DNA of 64,000 nucleotides from Halomonas sp. TA22 (GCF_013009075.1 NZ_CP053108.1:3118517-3182516), one strand, 5' to 3'. Shown: positions 1 through 10,931, counted from the stretch's first letter. Numbers and translations are program-made. Notes: a model not told the origin generated them from the sequence alone.

Positions 1-206
1 CCGCGACCGTGATCAGCGGTGATGCAGCACGGGCAAGGCGACTTGGACGCCAATTGCAGGCGGGAAGTATCTGGATCAATAGTGAGCAACTGGTCTTGCC
101 TCAGACCGGTTGGGGTGGATTCAAGCGAAGTGGCATAGGACGTGAACTGGGGCCTTGGGGCTTGGCTGCCTACTTGGAGGTAAAGCACCTCATCGGTACA
201 TCTTGA
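1..206 (+). CDS. Aldehyde dehydrogenase, C-terminal end (5' truncated by window)
   Basis: Only the last 67 or so residues are present; the frame is open to the left edge, so the gene begins outside the window. The tail carries the conserved ALDH-superfamily C-terminal pattern: SIWIN, then PQTGWGGFKRSGIGRELG and AAYLEVKHL, which form the end of the catalytic domain and the oligomerisation strand. The WGGFKRSGIGRELG segment resembles betaine-aldehyde-type and related NAD(P)-dependent dehydrogenases that oxidise an aldehyde to its acid. The substrate cannot be read from this fragment. It converges on the mvaT gene. Confidence 0.85.
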   Translation, partial: ATVISGDAARARRLGRQLQAGSIWINSEQLVLPQTGWGGFKRSGIGRELGPWGLAAYLEVKHLIGTS

Positions 207-264
207 AACTGCCCATCCAGATTTCCTGGTTTAGAAGGGTAACTCGAGAAGCGAAGAGAAGACG

Positions 265-290
265 AAAAAAAGCCGCCTGACAGGCGGCCT
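265..290 (-). terminator. Rho-independent terminator of mvaT
   Basis: A GCCGCC stem with TGACA loop and GGCGGC, flanked on the left by a run of seven A, gives a U-tract on the minus-strand transcript just after the mvaT stop. A short CTTT on the other side could also serve the converging dehydrogenase gene. Confidence 0.8.
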
Positions 291-314
291 TTCATACTGG
301 ATCGGGTGCGAAGA

Positions 315-695
315 TTACTCTTCGATACGCACCAGCCAAGATTCGACGGTTTCGTTGCCAAACTCGTCTTTCCACGCCTTGAGTGTCTTGTGGTTACCAC
401 CACGGGTTTCCACCACTTCACCGGTATTAGGATTCTTGTATACCTTCATCTTGCGCTTACGACGCCCACCATTGCTGGCCGGCGCCTTGGGCGCTGAAAC
501 TTTGGCCTGCGTCTTTGGCTCGAGCAGATCGATAACGTCTGCTGCTGTCTTATCAAACTCGCTCATCAGCGCTTCGAGTTTCTGCTTGAACTCGAGCTCG
601 GCCTTAAGGCGCTGATCGCTTTCCATGTTCTGTAATTCTTCGGTGAGCTGCTTAAGAAGCTGCTCTTTTTGCATGTAATCGCTAAGCAGTGACAT
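315..695 (-). CDS. mvaT: MvaT/MvaU-family nucleoid-associated protein (H-NS analogue)
   Basis: 126 residues, the usual length for pseudomonad MvaT. The first 60 or so residues form a charged coiled-coil (oligomerisation), a Lys/Arg-rich linker around residues 65-82 follows (GGRRKRKMK), and the C-terminus has the DNA-binding signature VYKNPNTGEVVETRGGNHKTLKAW. MvaT proteins bind AT-rich DNA in the minor groove and silence foreign genes, doing the job of H-NS. The start is set by AGGAA five bases before ATG. Its upstream region is strikingly AT-rich, which fits autoregulation (inference). It stands alone between two terminators. Confidence 0.92.
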   Translation of the reverse strand: MSLLSDYMQKEQLLKQLTEELQNMESDQRLKAELEFKQKLEALMSEFDKTAADVIDLLEPKTQAKVSAPKAPASNGGRRKRKMKVYKNPNTGEVVETRGGNHKTLKAWKDEFGNETVESWLVRIEE

Positions 696-732
696 GATAT
701 TTCCTGTTCAGATGTGCATAGGATGCGGCGAC

Positions 733-761
733 ATTATTGCCTTACTTTTTTTATATGCCAA
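733..761 (-). promoter_or_regulatory. Sigma-70 promoter of mvaT
   Basis: On the minus strand TTGGCA (-35, 5/6 match), a 17-base A-rich spacer and AATAAT (-10, 5/6 match) lie about 31 bases before the mvaT start if transcription begins 7 bases after the -10. The flanking 760-840 stretch is very AT-rich for this genome and is a plausible MvaT-binding, autoregulatory island. Confidence 0.7.
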
Positions 762-896
762 GAGGCTAACCTTAATTTACTTAAAATAAAAGCAATAATG
801 ACAACATGCAATCGATTACCTCACTCATATAAGACAATAGGAACTTACACCACGAGAGGTATCTAGTATGAGCATTGCCATGGGGGAGTTAGGGAT

Positions 897-931
897 AAAA
901 AAACGCCGCCTCGATTAAAGGCGGCGTTTTT
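897..931 (-). terminator. Bidirectional terminator downstream of rpsA
   Basis: ACGCCGCC, a TCGATTAAA loop and GGCGGCGT form a strong stem, with seven A on the left and five T on the right. It lies just past the rpsA stop, ending the supraoperon. No ihfB follows rpsA, unlike in enterics. Confidence 0.9.
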
Positions 932-959
932 GATTAACCGATCAGCTGTTAGTCAGTGA

Positions 960-2639
960 TCAGTCCTGACCCATCTGCTGCTTGATCAGATCACCGATAG
1001 TGGTCGGGCCGCCGGCAGACTCCGGCTCCTGCTCACGCATCTTCTTCAGGTTCTGACGAGTATCGTCCTGATCCTTGGCCTTGATCGAGAGGTTGATCGC
1101 ACGGTTCTTTCGATCCACACCTACGATGCGGGCCTCGACGCTGTCGCCTTCGTTGAGTACGTTACGTGCATCTTCGACGCGGTCGGCGCTGATTTCAGAC
1201 GCTTTCAGCACGGCGATGACATCAGTGGCCAGCTCGACATGGGCTTCCTTGGCATCGACTTCGACGACACGGCCGGTGACGATGGCACCCTTGTCGTTGA
1301 CTGCCAGGTACTCGGAGACCGGATCGGTATCGAGCTGCTTGATGCCAAGCGAGATGCGCTCGCGCTCTGGATCGATTGACAGGATGACCGCCTCGGCTTC
1401 GTCGCCCTTCTTGAACTGACGCACGGCTTCTTCGCCAGTGTCGGTCCAAGAGATGTCGGAAAGGTGCACCAGACCGTCGATCCCGCCTTCCAAACCGATG
1501 AAGATACCGAAATCGGTAATCGACTTGATGCTGCCGGAAACGCGGTCGCCCTTGTTGTAACGGCTGCTGAAGTCTTCCCACGGGTTGGTGGTGCACTGCT
1601 TGATACCCAGCGAGATACGACGACGCTCCTCGTCGATGTCCAGCACCATGACTTCCACATCATCGCCGACCTGGACGACCTTGGACGGGTGGATGTTCTT
1701 GTTGGTCCAGTCCATTTCGGAGACGTGAACCAGCCCCTCGACACCTTCTTCCAGCTCGGCGAAGCAGCCGTAGTCGGTAAGGTTGGTGACACGGGCGTTG
1801 ACCTTGGTGCCTTCCGGGTAACGCTCCTTGATGCTGACCCAAGGATCCTCGCCCAGCTGCTTCAGACCCAGGGAGACGCGGTTGCGCTCACGGTCGAACT
1901 TCAGCACCTTGACGTTGATCTCATCACCCACCGCCACGATCTCGGACGGATGCTTGATGCGCTTCCAGGCCATGTCGGTGATGTGCAGCAGGCCATCGAC
2001 GCCACCCAGGTCCACGAAGGCACCATAGTCGGTGAGGTTCTTGACGATACCCTTGATCTGCTGACCTTCCTGCAGGGTTGCCAGCAGCGCTTCACGCTCG
2101 GCGCTGTTCTCGGCTTCGAGCACGGCACGACGCGAAACGACCACGTTGTTGCGCTTGGGGTCGAGCTTGATGACCTTGAAGTCCAGCTCTTTGTGCTCGA
2201 GGTGAGCGGTATCGCGCACCGGACGCACATCCACCAGGGAACCCGGCAAGAAGGCACGGATGGAGGCGACGTCGACGGTGAAGCCACCCTTGACCTTGCC
2301 GTTGATCACGCCCTTGACGATCTCTTCCTTCTCGAAGGCCGCTTCCAGCTCTTTCCACGCTTCGGCACGCTTGGCCTTCTCGCGGGATAGGCGGGTCTCG
2401 CCGAAACCGTCTTCGACGGCTTCGAGGGCGACGTGAACTTCGTCGCCAACGGCAATGGCGAGCTGGCCATTGTCGTCACGGAATTGGGCAGCGGGAATCT
2501 GGCCTTCGGACTTCAGACCGGCATTGACGGTGATCCAATCACCATCGATGTCGACGACGGTCGCCAATACGATGGCGCCCGGCTCCATGTTGATGTCTTG
2601 GAGAGACTGTTCAAACAACTCAGCAAAGCTTTCGCTCAT
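960..2639 (-). CDS. rpsA: 30S ribosomal protein S1
   Basis: 559 residues, as in E. coli (557). It opens with [13 protein letters not shown] and holds six S1 (OB-fold) repeats at roughly 20-87, 105-171, 192-260, 277-347, 364-434 and 451-520; the middle repeats show the [18 protein letters not shown] pattern. S1 anchors mRNA on the 30S subunit and melts structured 5' ends during initiation. Start chosen from AGGA five bases upstream (GTAGGAACACC then ATG) and the family N-terminus. A 186-base gap separates it from cmk, enough for its own promoter and an autoregulatory leader, though I could not assign a clear -35/-10 there. Confidence 0.98.
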   Translation of the reverse strand: MSESFAELFEQSLQDINMEPGAIVLATVVDIDGDWITVNAGLKSEGQIPAAQFRDDNGQLAIAVGDEVHVALEAVEDGFGETRLSREKAKRAEAWKELEAAFEKEEIVKGVINGKVKGGFTVDVASIRAFLPGSLVDVRPVRDTAHLEHKELDFKVIKLDPKRNNVVVSRRAVLEAENSAEREALLATLQEGQQIKGIVKNLTDYGAFVDLGGVDGLLHITDMAWKRIKHPSEIVAVGDEINVKVLKFDRERNRVSLGLKQLGEDPWVSIKERYPEGTKVNARVTNLTDYGCFAELEEGVEGLVHVSEMDWTNKNIHPSKVVQVGDDVEVMVLDIDEERRRISLGIKQCTTNPWEDFSSRYNKGDRVSGSIKSITDFGIFIGLEGGIDGLVHLSDISWTDTGEEAVRQFKKGDEAEAVILSIDPERERISLGIKQLDTDPVSEYLAVNDKGAIVTGRVVEVDAKEAHVELATDVIAVLKASEISADRVEDARNVLNEGDSVEARIVGVDRKNRAINLSIKAKDQDDTRQNLKKMREQEPESAGGPTTIGDLIKQQMGQD

Positions 2640-2825
2640 GGTGTTCCTACGTGATCAACGTTGATAGCGGCTTACCGCGTTCTCCGCACCACCAGCAAGT
2701 GCGGGCCTACTGCAATGATCCCCGGGGACGTTGGCGCTGGTTCGACCTGGCTCGGCTCTCGGCGACCATTCAACTGGGTGCCTTGCCACGTCATGACATC
2801 TTGCCGGGGGCTCCGCAAGGGAGTG

Positions 2826-3527
2826 TCAGGTGTCGGGAATGAGGCCACGCTGGGCCAGCAACTCCGTCAACCGCTCCACCACTTCCGGTATCGTCAGGCG
2901 CGTGGTATCCAGCTCGGTGGCATCGTCTGCCGGTATGAGCGGAGCCACGCTGCGCTGCATGTCGCGCGCATCGCGTGCCTGAATCTCGTTTAAAAGACTC
3001 GATAGACTAGCAGCCACACCACTTTCCTGCAACTGTAGGTGCCTGCGACGGGCACGTTCCTCGGCACTCGCGGTCAGGAATATCTTGAGTTCGGCATCGG
3101 GAAATACCACGGTCCCCATGTCGCGGCCATCGGCGACCAGACCCGGCGGCGTCTGGAAATCGCGCTGGCGTTGCAACAGAGCTTGGCGCACCTTCGTCAA
3201 TGCCGCCACCCGGGAGGCACGGTCGCCCGCCTGCTCGGTGCGTATGGCCCGCGTGACTTCGACACCCTCGAGCATCACCCGCGGTTCGCCTGCGTCGACC
3301 TGGAACTCGACATCCAGTCCAGCGGCAAGCCGCTCCAGCCCGGCCTCGTCATCCAGACCGACGCCATGCGTGGCGGCGGCATGGGCGGTCAACCGATAGA
3401 GCGCGCCGCTATCGAGCAGCTGCCAACCCAGGCGCTCGGCGACCAGGCGGCTGATGGTTCCCTTGCCCGCGCCTCCCGGGCCATCGATGGTCAGCACCGG
3501 CGCGGCGCGTCGATTGGTTGATATCAT
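2826..3527 (-). CDS. cmk: Cytidylate kinase
   Basis: 233 residues; phosphorylates CMP and dCMP to the diphosphates using ATP. The P-loop is [12 protein letters not shown] near the N-terminus, followed by DSGALYR (substrate site), [15 protein letters not shown] and the LID-type RARRR segment. The ATG overlaps the stop of the tyrA-aroA gene (ATGA, 4 bases) and is preceded by a strong AGGAGGAGG, so I reject the upstream extension of the open frame. The position between aroA and rpsA is the conserved gammaproteobacterial order. Confidence 0.96.
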   Translation of the reverse strand: MISTNRRAAPVLTIDGPGGAGKGTISRLVAERLGWQLLDSGALYRLTAHAAATHGVGLDDEAGLERLAAGLDVEFQVDAGEPRVMLEGVEVTRAIRTEQAGDRASRVAALTKVRQALLQRQRDFQTPPGLVADGRDMGTVVFPDAELKIFLTASAEERARRRHLQLQESGVAASLSSLLNEIQARDARDMQRSVAPLIPADDATELDTTRLTIPEVVERLTELLAQRGLIPDT

Positions 3528-5824
3528 GCCTCCTCCTGGGAAATAGTCCCCATGGCCTCCGGCTGGACCTGCATGCCCACACTGCGAGCCAGTTCCACGA
3601 ACCCGGGGAAGGAAGTGGCAACGTTGGCACAATCGTCGATGAGTATCTCTCCCCCGGCGCGCAGGCCGGCAACGACGAAGGCCATGGCGATACGGTGATC
3701 GCCGAGGCTGTCGATCCGGCCGCCGCTGTAGCTCGGCGCGCCTGCCGACTGATTCTGGGCGACACCGACGATATCGATACCGTCGTCGTATAGCGTGCAA
3801 TCGACCCCCAGCGCAGCGAGGCCATCGGCCATTGCCTGCAGGCGATCGGACTCCTTGACGCGCAGCTCCTCGGCGCCGCGCAGCCGAGTGATACCGCCGG
3901 CGTTGGCCGCAGCCACGAACAGGGCGGGAAACTCGTCGATGGCCAGCGGCACCTGCTCCTTGGGAATATCGATACCCTGGAGCGGCGCGTAGCGGATGCG
4001 GATATCGGCCACCGGCTCGCCGCCTACCTCATGCTCGTTGGAGAGTTCGAGATCGGCCCCCATCGCCTTGAGGATGTTGATCACGCCAATGCGCGTGGGG
4101 TTGATGCCGACGTGCTCAAGCGCCAGATCCGCGCCGGGCGTGATCGCGGCCGCCACCAGGAAGAAGGTGGCCGAGGAGATATCCGATGGCACATCGATCG
4201 GCCCCGCATCAAGCTTGCCGCCACCTTGCAACCAGCAGGTATCGCCTTCGCGCACGACCGGATAGCCGAACCCATTGAGCATACGCTCGGTATGGTCGCG
4301 GGTCGGCGCTGGCTCGCGTACCCGGGTCTCGCCCTCGGCGTACATTCCAGCAAGCAGCAGGCAGGATTTCACCTGGGCACTGGCCATCGGCATGTCGTAG
4401 TCGATGCCCTTGAGCGGCTGACCGCCCTTGATGCGAAGGGGTGGACGCCCGCCTTCGCCGGTCTCGATCACCGCCCCCATCAGGCGCAGTGGATTGGCGA
4501 CGCGCCCCATCGGACGCTTGGAGAGCGAGGCATCGCCGGTCAGTTCGGTATCGAAGGCCTGGCCAGCCAGCAGGCCAGCGAAGAGCCGCATCGCGGTACC
4601 GGCGTTGCCAACGTAGAGCGGCCCCGCCGGCGCCTTCAACCCGCGCATGCCAACGCCATGAATGGTCACGCGGCCCTGATGCGGCCCTTCGATGGCAACG
4701 CCCATCTCGCGAAAGGCCTGAAGCGTGGCCAGACTATCCTCGCCTTCGAGAAAGCCCTTCACTTCGGTGATGCCCTCGGCCAGGGCACCCAGCATGATGG
4801 AACGATGCGACACGGATTTGTCACCGGGGACGCGGATGCGTCCCGCCACGGCACCACCGGGCGCGACCCGGTAGCGAAGCTTGCTGTGCTGCATAGAGAC
4901 GTCACTCATCTGATATCGCGCCTTGTTCAACAGGGTATCGAAATAGTGGCGAGCATGGCTGGCGCGATCGATGGTCGCCAGCATGGCATCGCCATCACCA
5001 CGCTCCACGGCCTGGCGCAACCCGGCCAGGCCCGCCTCGAAATCATCAAGCGCACCCAGCACGGCGTCGCGATTGGCGGTGAATATATCGCGCCACATCA
5101 CGGGATCGCTGCCAGCGATGCGCGTGAAGTCGCGAAAGCCGCCCGCCGCATAGCGGAATATGTCCAGACGCTCGTCCTGACGTGCCAGGGTGTCGACCAG
5201 GGAGAAGGCCAGCAGGTGAGGCAGGTGGCTGGTGCGCGCCAGCACCTGGTCGTGGCGCTCCACCTCCATCTCCAGTACCTCGGCACCGCACATCGACCAT
5301 AGCGCACGCACCCGAGCCAGGGCTGCGGGGGCGGTATCGTCCTGAGGTGTCAGGATCACCTTGTGATGGCGATAGAGCTCGGGATTGGAGGCAGCAACGC
5401 CACTTTTTTCGGAGCCGGCGATGGGGTGACCCAGTACCATGAACGAGGGCAGGCGACCGAACGCGCGTATGGCGCTGTCGCGAATAGCCGCCTTGGTGCT
5501 GCCGACATCGGTAATCACGACATTCGGAGCGGCCTGATCGAGACATCCCGCCAAGGCGCTCATCACGCTATCCATGGCCAACACCGGCACCGCCAGCACG
5601 ATCAACGAAGCTCCGGCAAGGGTCGGCTCGAGACGGGTGTCACCGCCATCGATGATACCCATCTCGATGCCGCGGGCGATCTCATCGCCGTCACGGTCAC
5701 AGGCCCATATCTGGCCAGCGAACCCCTCCGCCTTGAGCCCCGCCGCCAGCGAGCCGCCGATCAGGCCCAAGCCAACGATCACTAGACGAGGCTCGTCGGC
5801 CAGGGTCGCAAGTGGCTTTGACAT
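3524..5824 (-). CDS. tyrA-aroA: Fused prephenate dehydrogenase / 3-phosphoshikimate 1-carboxyvinyltransferase (EPSP synthase)
   Basis: A 766-residue bifunctional enzyme. Residues 1 to about 300 are a TyrA domain with the Rossmann motif [10 protein letters not shown], converting prephenate (or arogenate) to the tyrosine precursor with NAD(P). From about residue 311 an AroA domain begins ([50 protein letters not shown]), joining shikimate-3-phosphate and PEP. An internal Met lies at the junction, as if two genes fused. This fusion is established in Pseudomonas relatives. The start [12 protein letters not shown] lies two bases after the pheA stop; the longer open frame would overlap pheA and is unlikely. 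Translation is probably coupled to pheA. Confidence 0.95.
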   Translation of the reverse strand: MSKPLATLADEPRLVIVGLGLIGGSLAAGLKAEGFAGQIWACDRDGDEIARGIEMGIIDGGDTRLEPTLAGASLIVLAVPVLAMDSVMSALAGCLDQAAPNVVITDVGSTKAAIRDSAIRAFGRLPSFMVLGHPIAGSEKSGVAASNPELYRHHKVILTPQDDTAPAALARVRALWSMCGAEVLEMEVERHDQVLARTSHLPHLLAFSLVDTLARQDERLDIFRYAAGGFRDFTRIAGSDPVMWRDIFTANRDAVLGALDDFEAGLAGLRQAVERGDGDAMLATIDRASHARHYFDTLLNKARYQMSDVSMQHSKLRYRVAPGGAVAGRIRVPGDKSVSHRSIMLGALAEGITEVKGFLEGEDSLATLQAFREMGVAIEGPHQGRVTIHGVGMRGLKAPAGPLYVGNAGTAMRLFAGLLAGQAFDTELTGDASLSKRPMGRVANPLRLMGAVIETGEGGRPPLRIKGGQPLKGIDYDMPMASAQVKSCLLLAGMYAEGETRVREPAPTRDHTERMLNGFGYPVVREGDTCWLQGGGKLDAGPIDVPSDISSATFFLVAAAITPGADLALEHVGINPTRIGVINILKAMGADLELSNEHEVGGEPVADIRIRYAPLQGIDIPKEQVPLAIDEFPALFVAAANAGGITRLRGAEELRVKESDRLQAMADGLAALGVDCTLYDDGIDIVGVAQNQSAGAPSYSGGRIDSLGDHRIAMAFVVAGLRAGGEILIDDCANVATSFPGFVELARSVGMQVQPEAMGTISQEEA

Positions 5825-5826
5825 CG

Positions 5827-6918
5827 CTAGAGCACGCCCTGAGGATAGGAGCCCAGCACCTTGAGCTCGGCCGCACTCAGCTGCACCTCCTCGAGTACCG
5901 CTGCTACCTTGGCTTCGTCGCGATGCCCCTTGAAGTCGATGAAGAACACATAATTCCACACACCGCTGCGCGAGGGACGCGTTTCCAGACGCGTCAGATC
6001 GATGGCGTGGCGATGAAAGGGCTCGAGCAGCGCATGAAGTGCACCGGGCTGGTTGCGCATGGCAACGACGATCGAGGTCTTGTCCTCGCCCGACATCGGC
6101 ACATCCTGATTACCGATGATCAGGAAGCGCGTGGAGTTGTCCGGGCGATCCTCGATCTTCTCGGCGATACGCTCCAGATCATAGAGCTTGGCCGCCATGT
6201 CGCCGGCAATCGCCGCACTGTGCCACTCGGTCTTGACCAGCCTGGCCGCCTCGGCATTGGAAGCCACCGGCACTCGCTCGGCATGTGGATAGTGAGCATC
6301 CAGCCATTTGCGGCACTGGGCAAATGACTGCGGGTGCGAATAGATCCGCGACACCTTCTCCTTGCGGGTGCTGCTCGAGACCAGCAGGTGGTGATGAATG
6401 CGCAGCACCACCTCGCCGCAGATACGCATCGAGGAGTCCATGAACGAGTCGAGGGTATGGTTGACCACCCCTTCGGTGGAGTTCTCCACCGGCACGACAC
6501 CGTAATTGACGGCGCCCGCCTCGACCTCGCGAAACACCTCGTCGATGGCCGCCATCGGCAGGCTTCTGGCGCTATGGCCAAAGTGCTTGAGCGCCGCCTG
6601 CTGGGTGAAGGTGCCTTCCGGCCCCAGATAGGCGACCTTGACCGGCTGTTCGAGCGCCAGACAGGCCGACATGATCTCGCGGAACAGCCTCGCCATCTCC
6701 TCGGCATCGAGCGGCCCTTCATTGAGCGCCATGATACGGCGCAGCACCTGGGCCTCACGCTCGGGGCGGTAGAAAACCGCACTCGGATCGCTCTGGGTCT
6801 TGATCTCGGCGACCTGCTGGGCGCACCGGGCACGCTCGCTGATCAGGCGCAGGATCTCGCCATCCAGGCTATCGATGCGCACTCTGAGCGCATCGAGATT
6901 GATGGGGGTGTCACTCAT
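5827..6918 (-). CDS. pheA: Bifunctional chorismate mutase / prephenate dehydratase (P-protein)
   Basis: 363 residues. An AroQ-type chorismate mutase domain covers about 1-90 (LDALRVRIDSLDGEIL, RAR, KTQ), then a prephenate dehydratase domain from VAYLGPEGTFTQQAAL to about 275 with VVPVENSTEGVV and the TRFLI motif, then an ACT domain with PGALH and LETRP (the GALV/ESRP-type phenylalanine-binding motifs). It makes phenylpyruvate from chorismate and is probably feedback-inhibited by Phe. An AAGGGG seven bases before ATG sets the start. It lies 22 bases after serC in the supraoperon. Confidence 0.97.
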   Translation of the reverse strand: MSDTPINLDALRVRIDSLDGEILRLISERARCAQQVAEIKTQSDPSAVFYRPEREAQVLRRIMALNEGPLDAEEMARLFREIMSACLALEQPVKVAYLGPEGTFTQQAALKHFGHSARSLPMAAIDEVFREVEAGAVNYGVVPVENSTEGVVNHTLDSFMDSSMRICGEVVLRIHHHLLVSSSTRKEKVSRIYSHPQSFAQCRKWLDAHYPHAERVPVASNAEAARLVKTEWHSAAIAGDMAAKLYDLERIAEKIEDRPDNSTRFLIIGNQDVPMSGEDKTSIVVAMRNQPGALHALLEPFHRHAIDLTRLETRPSRSGVWNYVFFIDFKGHRDEAKVAAVLEEVQLSAAELKVLGSYPQGVL

Positions 6919-6940
6919 TGGAAGTCCCCTTGATCTTGTA

Positions 6941-8020
6941 TTAACCGCACCGCTTCTCGAAGTCGGCCATGAAGTCGATCAGGGCATACACGCCCTGCTC
7001 GGGTACGGCGTTATAGAGGCTTGCCCGCATGCCTCCTACGCTACGGTGCCCCTTGAGGTTGAGTAGGCCTACCTCTTCGGCCTGCTTGAGAAACGCTTCA
7101 TTGAGCGCCTCGTCGGCAAGCACGAAGGGCACGTTCATGCGTGAGCGGTTACCCACCGCGATGGGATTGGAGTAGAAGTCACTGTCATCGATCGCCGCGT
7201 ACAGCTTGGCTGCTTTGCGACGATTGATCGCCTCCATCGCGGCCAGCCCGCCAATGTCGTTCTTGAGCCACTCGAAGACCAGGCCCGCCAGGTACCAGGC
7301 ATAGGTCGCCGGTGTGTTATACATTGAATCGTTGTCGGCCATGACCTTGTAATTGAACATCGTCGGCGTATCCGGCCTGGCGCGTTCGAGCAAGTCATCA
7401 CGCACGATCACCAGCGTCAGCCCCGCCGGCCCGATATTCTTCTGCGCCCCGGCGTAAATCACACCGAACTTCGCCACGTCCAGCGGCGCCGAGAGTATCG
7501 ACGAGGACATGTCGCATACCAGCGGTACCGCAACCTCGGGGATATAGTCGAATGCCAGCCCGCCGATGGTTTCGTTGTCGGTGTAGTGCAGATAGGCGGC
7601 ATCATCGGAAAGCCGAATATCCCCCTGGGAAGGCACTGCCACGAGGGGCTCGTCACTAGCTGCGGCCACATGCGCGCCGGCCAGGTGACGCGCCTCGCTG
7701 ATCGCCTTCTTGCCCCAGATACCGGTATAGAGATAGTTGGGGGTACCGCCATGACCGAGCAGGTTGTAGGGCAGCATGGCGAACTGCATCGACGCACCAC
7801 CCTGCAGGAACAAAACTCGATAGTTGTCCGGCACGGTCAGCAGTTCGCGAAGATCCGCCTCGGCCTGACGAGCAATCGCCGTGTACTCGGCGCTGCGGTG
7901 GCTCATCTCCATCACCGAAAGCCCCAGGCCGCGGTAATCGAGCATCTCGTCGCGAGCGCGCTCGAGCACCCTGACGGGCAGTGCCGCAGGGCCAGCGCAG
8001 AAATTATAGTGTCGTGTCAT
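6941..8020 (-). CDS. serC: Phosphoserine aminotransferase
   Basis: 359 residues, PLP-dependent, converting 3-phosphohydroxypyruvate and glutamate to phosphoserine (also used in pyridoxine synthesis). The N-terminus [15 protein letters not shown] matches the family; [13 protein letters not shown] and the PLP-lysine region [14 protein letters not shown] are clear, and GGMRASLYN lies near the end. The chosen ATG overlaps the end of gyrA by 17 bases; a second ATG four codons earlier lacks a better ribosome site. The overlap suggests coupled translation with gyrA. Confidence 0.96.
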   Translation of the reverse strand: MTRHYNFCAGPAALPVRVLERARDEMLDYRGLGLSVMEMSHRSAEYTAIARQAEADLRELLTVPDNYRVLFLQGGASMQFAMLPYNLLGHGGTPNYLYTGIWGKKAISEARHLAGAHVAAASDEPLVAVPSQGDIRLSDDAAYLHYTDNETIGGLAFDYIPEVAVPLVCDMSSSILSAPLDVAKFGVIYAGAQKNIGPAGLTLVIVRDDLLERARPDTPTMFNYKVMADNDSMYNTPATYAWYLAGLVFEWLKNDIGGLAAMEAINRRKAAKLYAAIDDSDFYSNPIAVGNRSRMNVPFVLADEALNEAFLKQAEEVGLLNLKGHRSVGGMRASLYNAVPEQGVYALIDFMADFEKRCG

Positions 8021-10730
8021 CGGCCTCGCCATCCCGTGTGCTGCTTTGCTGTTGCTCCGACGCCGACGCGCCCGGCTGAGCGCCCTCTTCCAAGGAGTCG
8101 TCACCTGGAGTCTCTTCGCCTGGCTCGTCGACCCGCACGGTCTTGACCAGCTTCTCGTCATTGCCCAGACGAATCAGCATCACCCCCTGAGTGTTGCGCG
8201 AGGTGGCGGAGACTTCATTGACTCGTGTACGCACCAGGGTGCCGCGGTCGCTGATCAGCATCATTTCATCGCAGGCATAGACCTGCATGGCGGCAACCAG
8301 GGAGCCGTTTCGCTCGCTGGTCTGCATGGCGATCACGCCCTGCCCGCCACGCCCGCGCAGTGGGAACTCCTCGAGCCGGGTACGCTTGCCATAACCATTC
8401 TCGGAAGCCGTCAGGATATAGATCTGGCCGTTATCGCCGGAAGTGCCTTCGCCCTGAGTGTCCTCCTGCTCCTCATCGACATCGGCATCCGGGTCGATCT
8501 GCTGGGATTGCGGAATGATCAGGCTGATCACTTCCGCACCATCCAGCAGGCGCATACCGCGCACACCGCGGGCGGTACGCCCCATGGCGCGCACATTGCT
8601 CTCCTCGAAGCGGATCGCCTTGCCGTTGGAGGACAACAACATCACATGATCATTGCCCGAGGTGATCGCCGCCCCCACCAGACGATCGTCCTCATCCAGG
8701 TCGATAGCGATCAGGCCAACGCTACGTGGGCGCGAGAACTGATCGAGGGAGGTCCGCTTGACGGTGCCCTTGGCGGTGGCGAAGAAAATATAGCTATCCT
8801 CGCGATACTCGCGCACCGGCAGCATAGCGTTGATCGCCTCGCCTTCGTCCAGCGGCAGCAGATTGACCAGTGGCTTGCCCCGCGAGCCGCGACTGGCATT
8901 GGGCATCTCGTAGACTTTCAGCCAGTAGACCTTGCCCTTGTTGGAAAACAGCAGCACGGTGTCGTGGGTCGAGGCCACCAGCAGATGCTCGATGACATCC
9001 TCATCCTTCATGGCGGTGGCGGACTTGCCGCGCCCGCCGCGGCGCTGGGCCTGGTAGTCGGAGAGCGGCTGGGTCTTGGCATAGCCGCTGCGCGAGATGG
9101 TGACGACCATATCCTCTTCGGCGATCAGGTCCTCCATGCGCAGATCGAGGTGGCTGGCCTGGATCTCGGTGCGCCGGGCGTCGCCGAACTGGTCACGAAC
9201 GGCGATCAACTCCTCGCGGATCACCTCAAGCAGCCGCTCGCTGGAGGCGAGTATCTCGGTAAGCTCGGCGATACGCTCGAGGATGGTCAAATACTCCTCG
9301 AGCAGTTTCTCGGTCTCGAGCCCGGTCAGGCGATGCAGACGCAGCTCGAGGATCGCCTGCGCCTGAGCAGGCGAGAGCCGATACTCGCTGCCAGTCTGAT
9401 TGAGGCCTAGCCCGGCATCGAGATCCTCGGGCTTGCAAGAGGTGGCGCCGGCGCGCTCGAGCATCCCAGTGACCTGACCCGGCTGCCAACTCCTTGCCAG
9501 CAGCTTCTCCTTCGCCTCGGCGGCGGAGGGCGAGGCCTTGATCAACTCGATCACCTCATCGATATTAGAGATCGCCACTGCCAGGCCTTCCAGCAGGTGA
9601 CCCCGCTCGCGTGCCTTGCGCAGCTCAAAGATGGTACGCCGAGTGACCACTTCACGACGGTGGCGAATGAACGCCTCGAGGATCTCCTTGAGATTGAGGA
9701 TTTTCGGCTGGCCATCCTCGATCGCCACCATGTTGATGCCGAACACCGTCTGCAGCTGCGTCTGGGCGAAGAGGTTGTTGACCACTACCTCGCCACTCTC
9801 GCCGCGCTTCACTTCGATCACCACGCGCAAGCCATCCTTGTCGGATTCGTCGCGCAGCTCGGCGATACCCTCTATCTTCTTCTCTTTGACCAGCTCGGCG
9901 ATCTTCTCGATCAGCCGCGCCTTGTTCACCTGATAGGGCAGCTCGCTGACGATGATATGATCGCGCCCGGTCTTGTCGTCATGCTCGATGGTGTGACAGG
10001 CACGCACGTAGATGCGCCCCCGACCGGTGCGATAGGCCTCGAGGATACCAGCGCGTCCATTGATGATGGCAGCGGTGGGAAAATCAGGCCCGGGAATGTA
10101 CTCCATCAGGTCGTCGACGGTCAGCGTGTAGTCATCGATCAGGGCCAAACAGCCATTGATGATCTCGCCCATGTTGTGGGGCGGAATATTGGTCGCCATG
10201 CCTACCGCGATGCCGGACGAACCGTTGATCAGCAGGTTAGGCACTCGAGTGGGCAATACTTCGGGAATACGCTCGGTACCGTCGTAGTTATCGACCCAAT
10301 CGACGGTCTCCTTGTCTAGATCGGCGAGCAGCTCATGGGCGAGCTTGGCCATGCGCACTTCGGTGTATCGCATGGCGGCGGCATTGTCGCCATCGATGGA
10401 ACCGAAGTTACCCTGCCCATCGACCAGCACATGGCGCATCGAGAAATGCTGGGCCATGCGCACGATGGTGTCGTAGACGGCGCTGTCACCGTGCGGGTGA
10501 TATTTACCGATCACGTCACCGACCACACGGGCGGATTTCTTGTAGGGTTTGTTCCAGTCGTTGCTGAGTTCATTCATGGCGAACAGCACGCGGCGATGGA
10601 CAGGCTTCAGGCCATCGCGCACGTCAGGCAGCGCTCGGCCGATGATCACGCTCATCGCGTAATCGAGGTACGACTGCTTGAGTTCGTCCTCGATGTTGAC
10701 TGGCAGAATCTCTCTGGCGATGTCACCCAT
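8004..10730 (-). CDS. gyrA: DNA gyrase subunit A
   Basis: 908 residues. The breakage-reunion domain carries the active-site Tyr122 (AAAMRYTE) and a quinolone-determining region numbered exactly as in E. coli, with Ser83 and Asp87 ([10 protein letters not shown]), the drug-sensitive residues. The C-terminal beta-pinwheel has the GyrA box QRRGGRG near residue 562. An acidic tail segment (about [12 protein letters not shown]) is inserted in the C-terminal domain, and the protein is about 30 residues longer than E. coli GyrA. ATG at [10 protein letters not shown] is preceded by AAGGA ten bases upstream; a GTG seven codons earlier is unlikely. First gene of the supraoperon. Confidence 0.98.
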   Translation of the reverse strand: MGDIAREILPVNIEDELKQSYLDYAMSVIIGRALPDVRDGLKPVHRRVLFAMNELSNDWNKPYKKSARVVGDVIGKYHPHGDSAVYDTIVRMAQHFSMRHVLVDGQGNFGSIDGDNAAAMRYTEVRMAKLAHELLADLDKETVDWVDNYDGTERIPEVLPTRVPNLLINGSSGIAVGMATNIPPHNMGEIINGCLALIDDYTLTVDDLMEYIPGPDFPTAAIINGRAGILEAYRTGRGRIYVRACHTIEHDDKTGRDHIIVSELPYQVNKARLIEKIAELVKEKKIEGIAELRDESDKDGLRVVIEVKRGESGEVVVNNLFAQTQLQTVFGINMVAIEDGQPKILNLKEILEAFIRHRREVVTRRTIFELRKARERGHLLEGLAVAISNIDEVIELIKASPSAAEAKEKLLARSWQPGQVTGMLERAGATSCKPEDLDAGLGLNQTGSEYRLSPAQAQAILELRLHRLTGLETEKLLEEYLTILERIAELTEILASSERLLEVIREELIAVRDQFGDARRTEIQASHLDLRMEDLIAEEDMVVTISRSGYAKTQPLSDYQAQRRGGRGKSATAMKDEDVIEHLLVASTHDTVLLFSNKGKVYWLKVYEMPNASRGSRGKPLVNLLPLDEGEAINAMLPVREYREDSYIFFATAKGTVKRTSLDQFSRPRSVGLIAIDLDEDDRLVGAAITSGNDHVMLLSSNGKAIRFEESNVRAMGRTARGVRGMRLLDGAEVISLIIPQSQQIDPDADVDEEQEDTQGEGTSGDNGQIYILTASENGYGKRTRLEEFPLRGRGGQGVIAMQTSERNGSLVAAMQVYACDEMMLISDRGTLVRTRVNEVSATSRNTQGVMLIRLGNDEKLVKTVRVDEPGEETPGDDSLEEGAQPGASASEQQQSSTRDGEADDTTL

Positions 10731-10806
10731 GGGTCGTCGAATCCTTTGCACTGCGACAGGTTGGCGCTATGAGAGGTAGAAAAAAGCCTCATGATAGCAG
10801 CCGGGG

Positions 10807-10812
10807 ATTATA
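10807..10812 (-). promoter_or_regulatory. Probable -10 element of the gyrA supraoperon
   Basis: A perfect TATAAT on the minus strand lies about 77 bases before the gyrA ATG. No good -35 stands 16-18 bases further upstream, as is common for supercoiling-sensitive gyr promoters. This is inference from one motif. Confidence 0.45.
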
Positions 10813-10931
10813 CCATCGCAGGCGCGCCAAAGGCAGCGCAGGAGCGCCTGGCCTCGCAGAACGATCTGCCCCACTGGCACCCCCGCCATCGTTTGGCCAT
10901 AATGTGCCTCCCTTTTCATCCAGGACTGGCC

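Noticed and set aside
4031-5302. A 423-codon open frame antisense to the tyrA-aroA gene
   Set aside because: Same shadow effect; the fused enzyme on the other strand accounts for the whole stretch.
5825-5959. Upstream extension of the tyrA-aroA gene to an earlier ATG
   Set aside because: It would overlap the pheA end by over 130 bases with low-complexity residues; [12 protein letters not shown] is the family start.
8046-9410. A 454-codon open frame antisense to gyrA
   Set aside because: No family likeness and gyrA is complete and in frame here.
10430-10500. Possible quinolone-resistance mutation in GyrA
   Set aside because: Residues 83 and 87 are Ser and Asp, the drug-sensitive forms.
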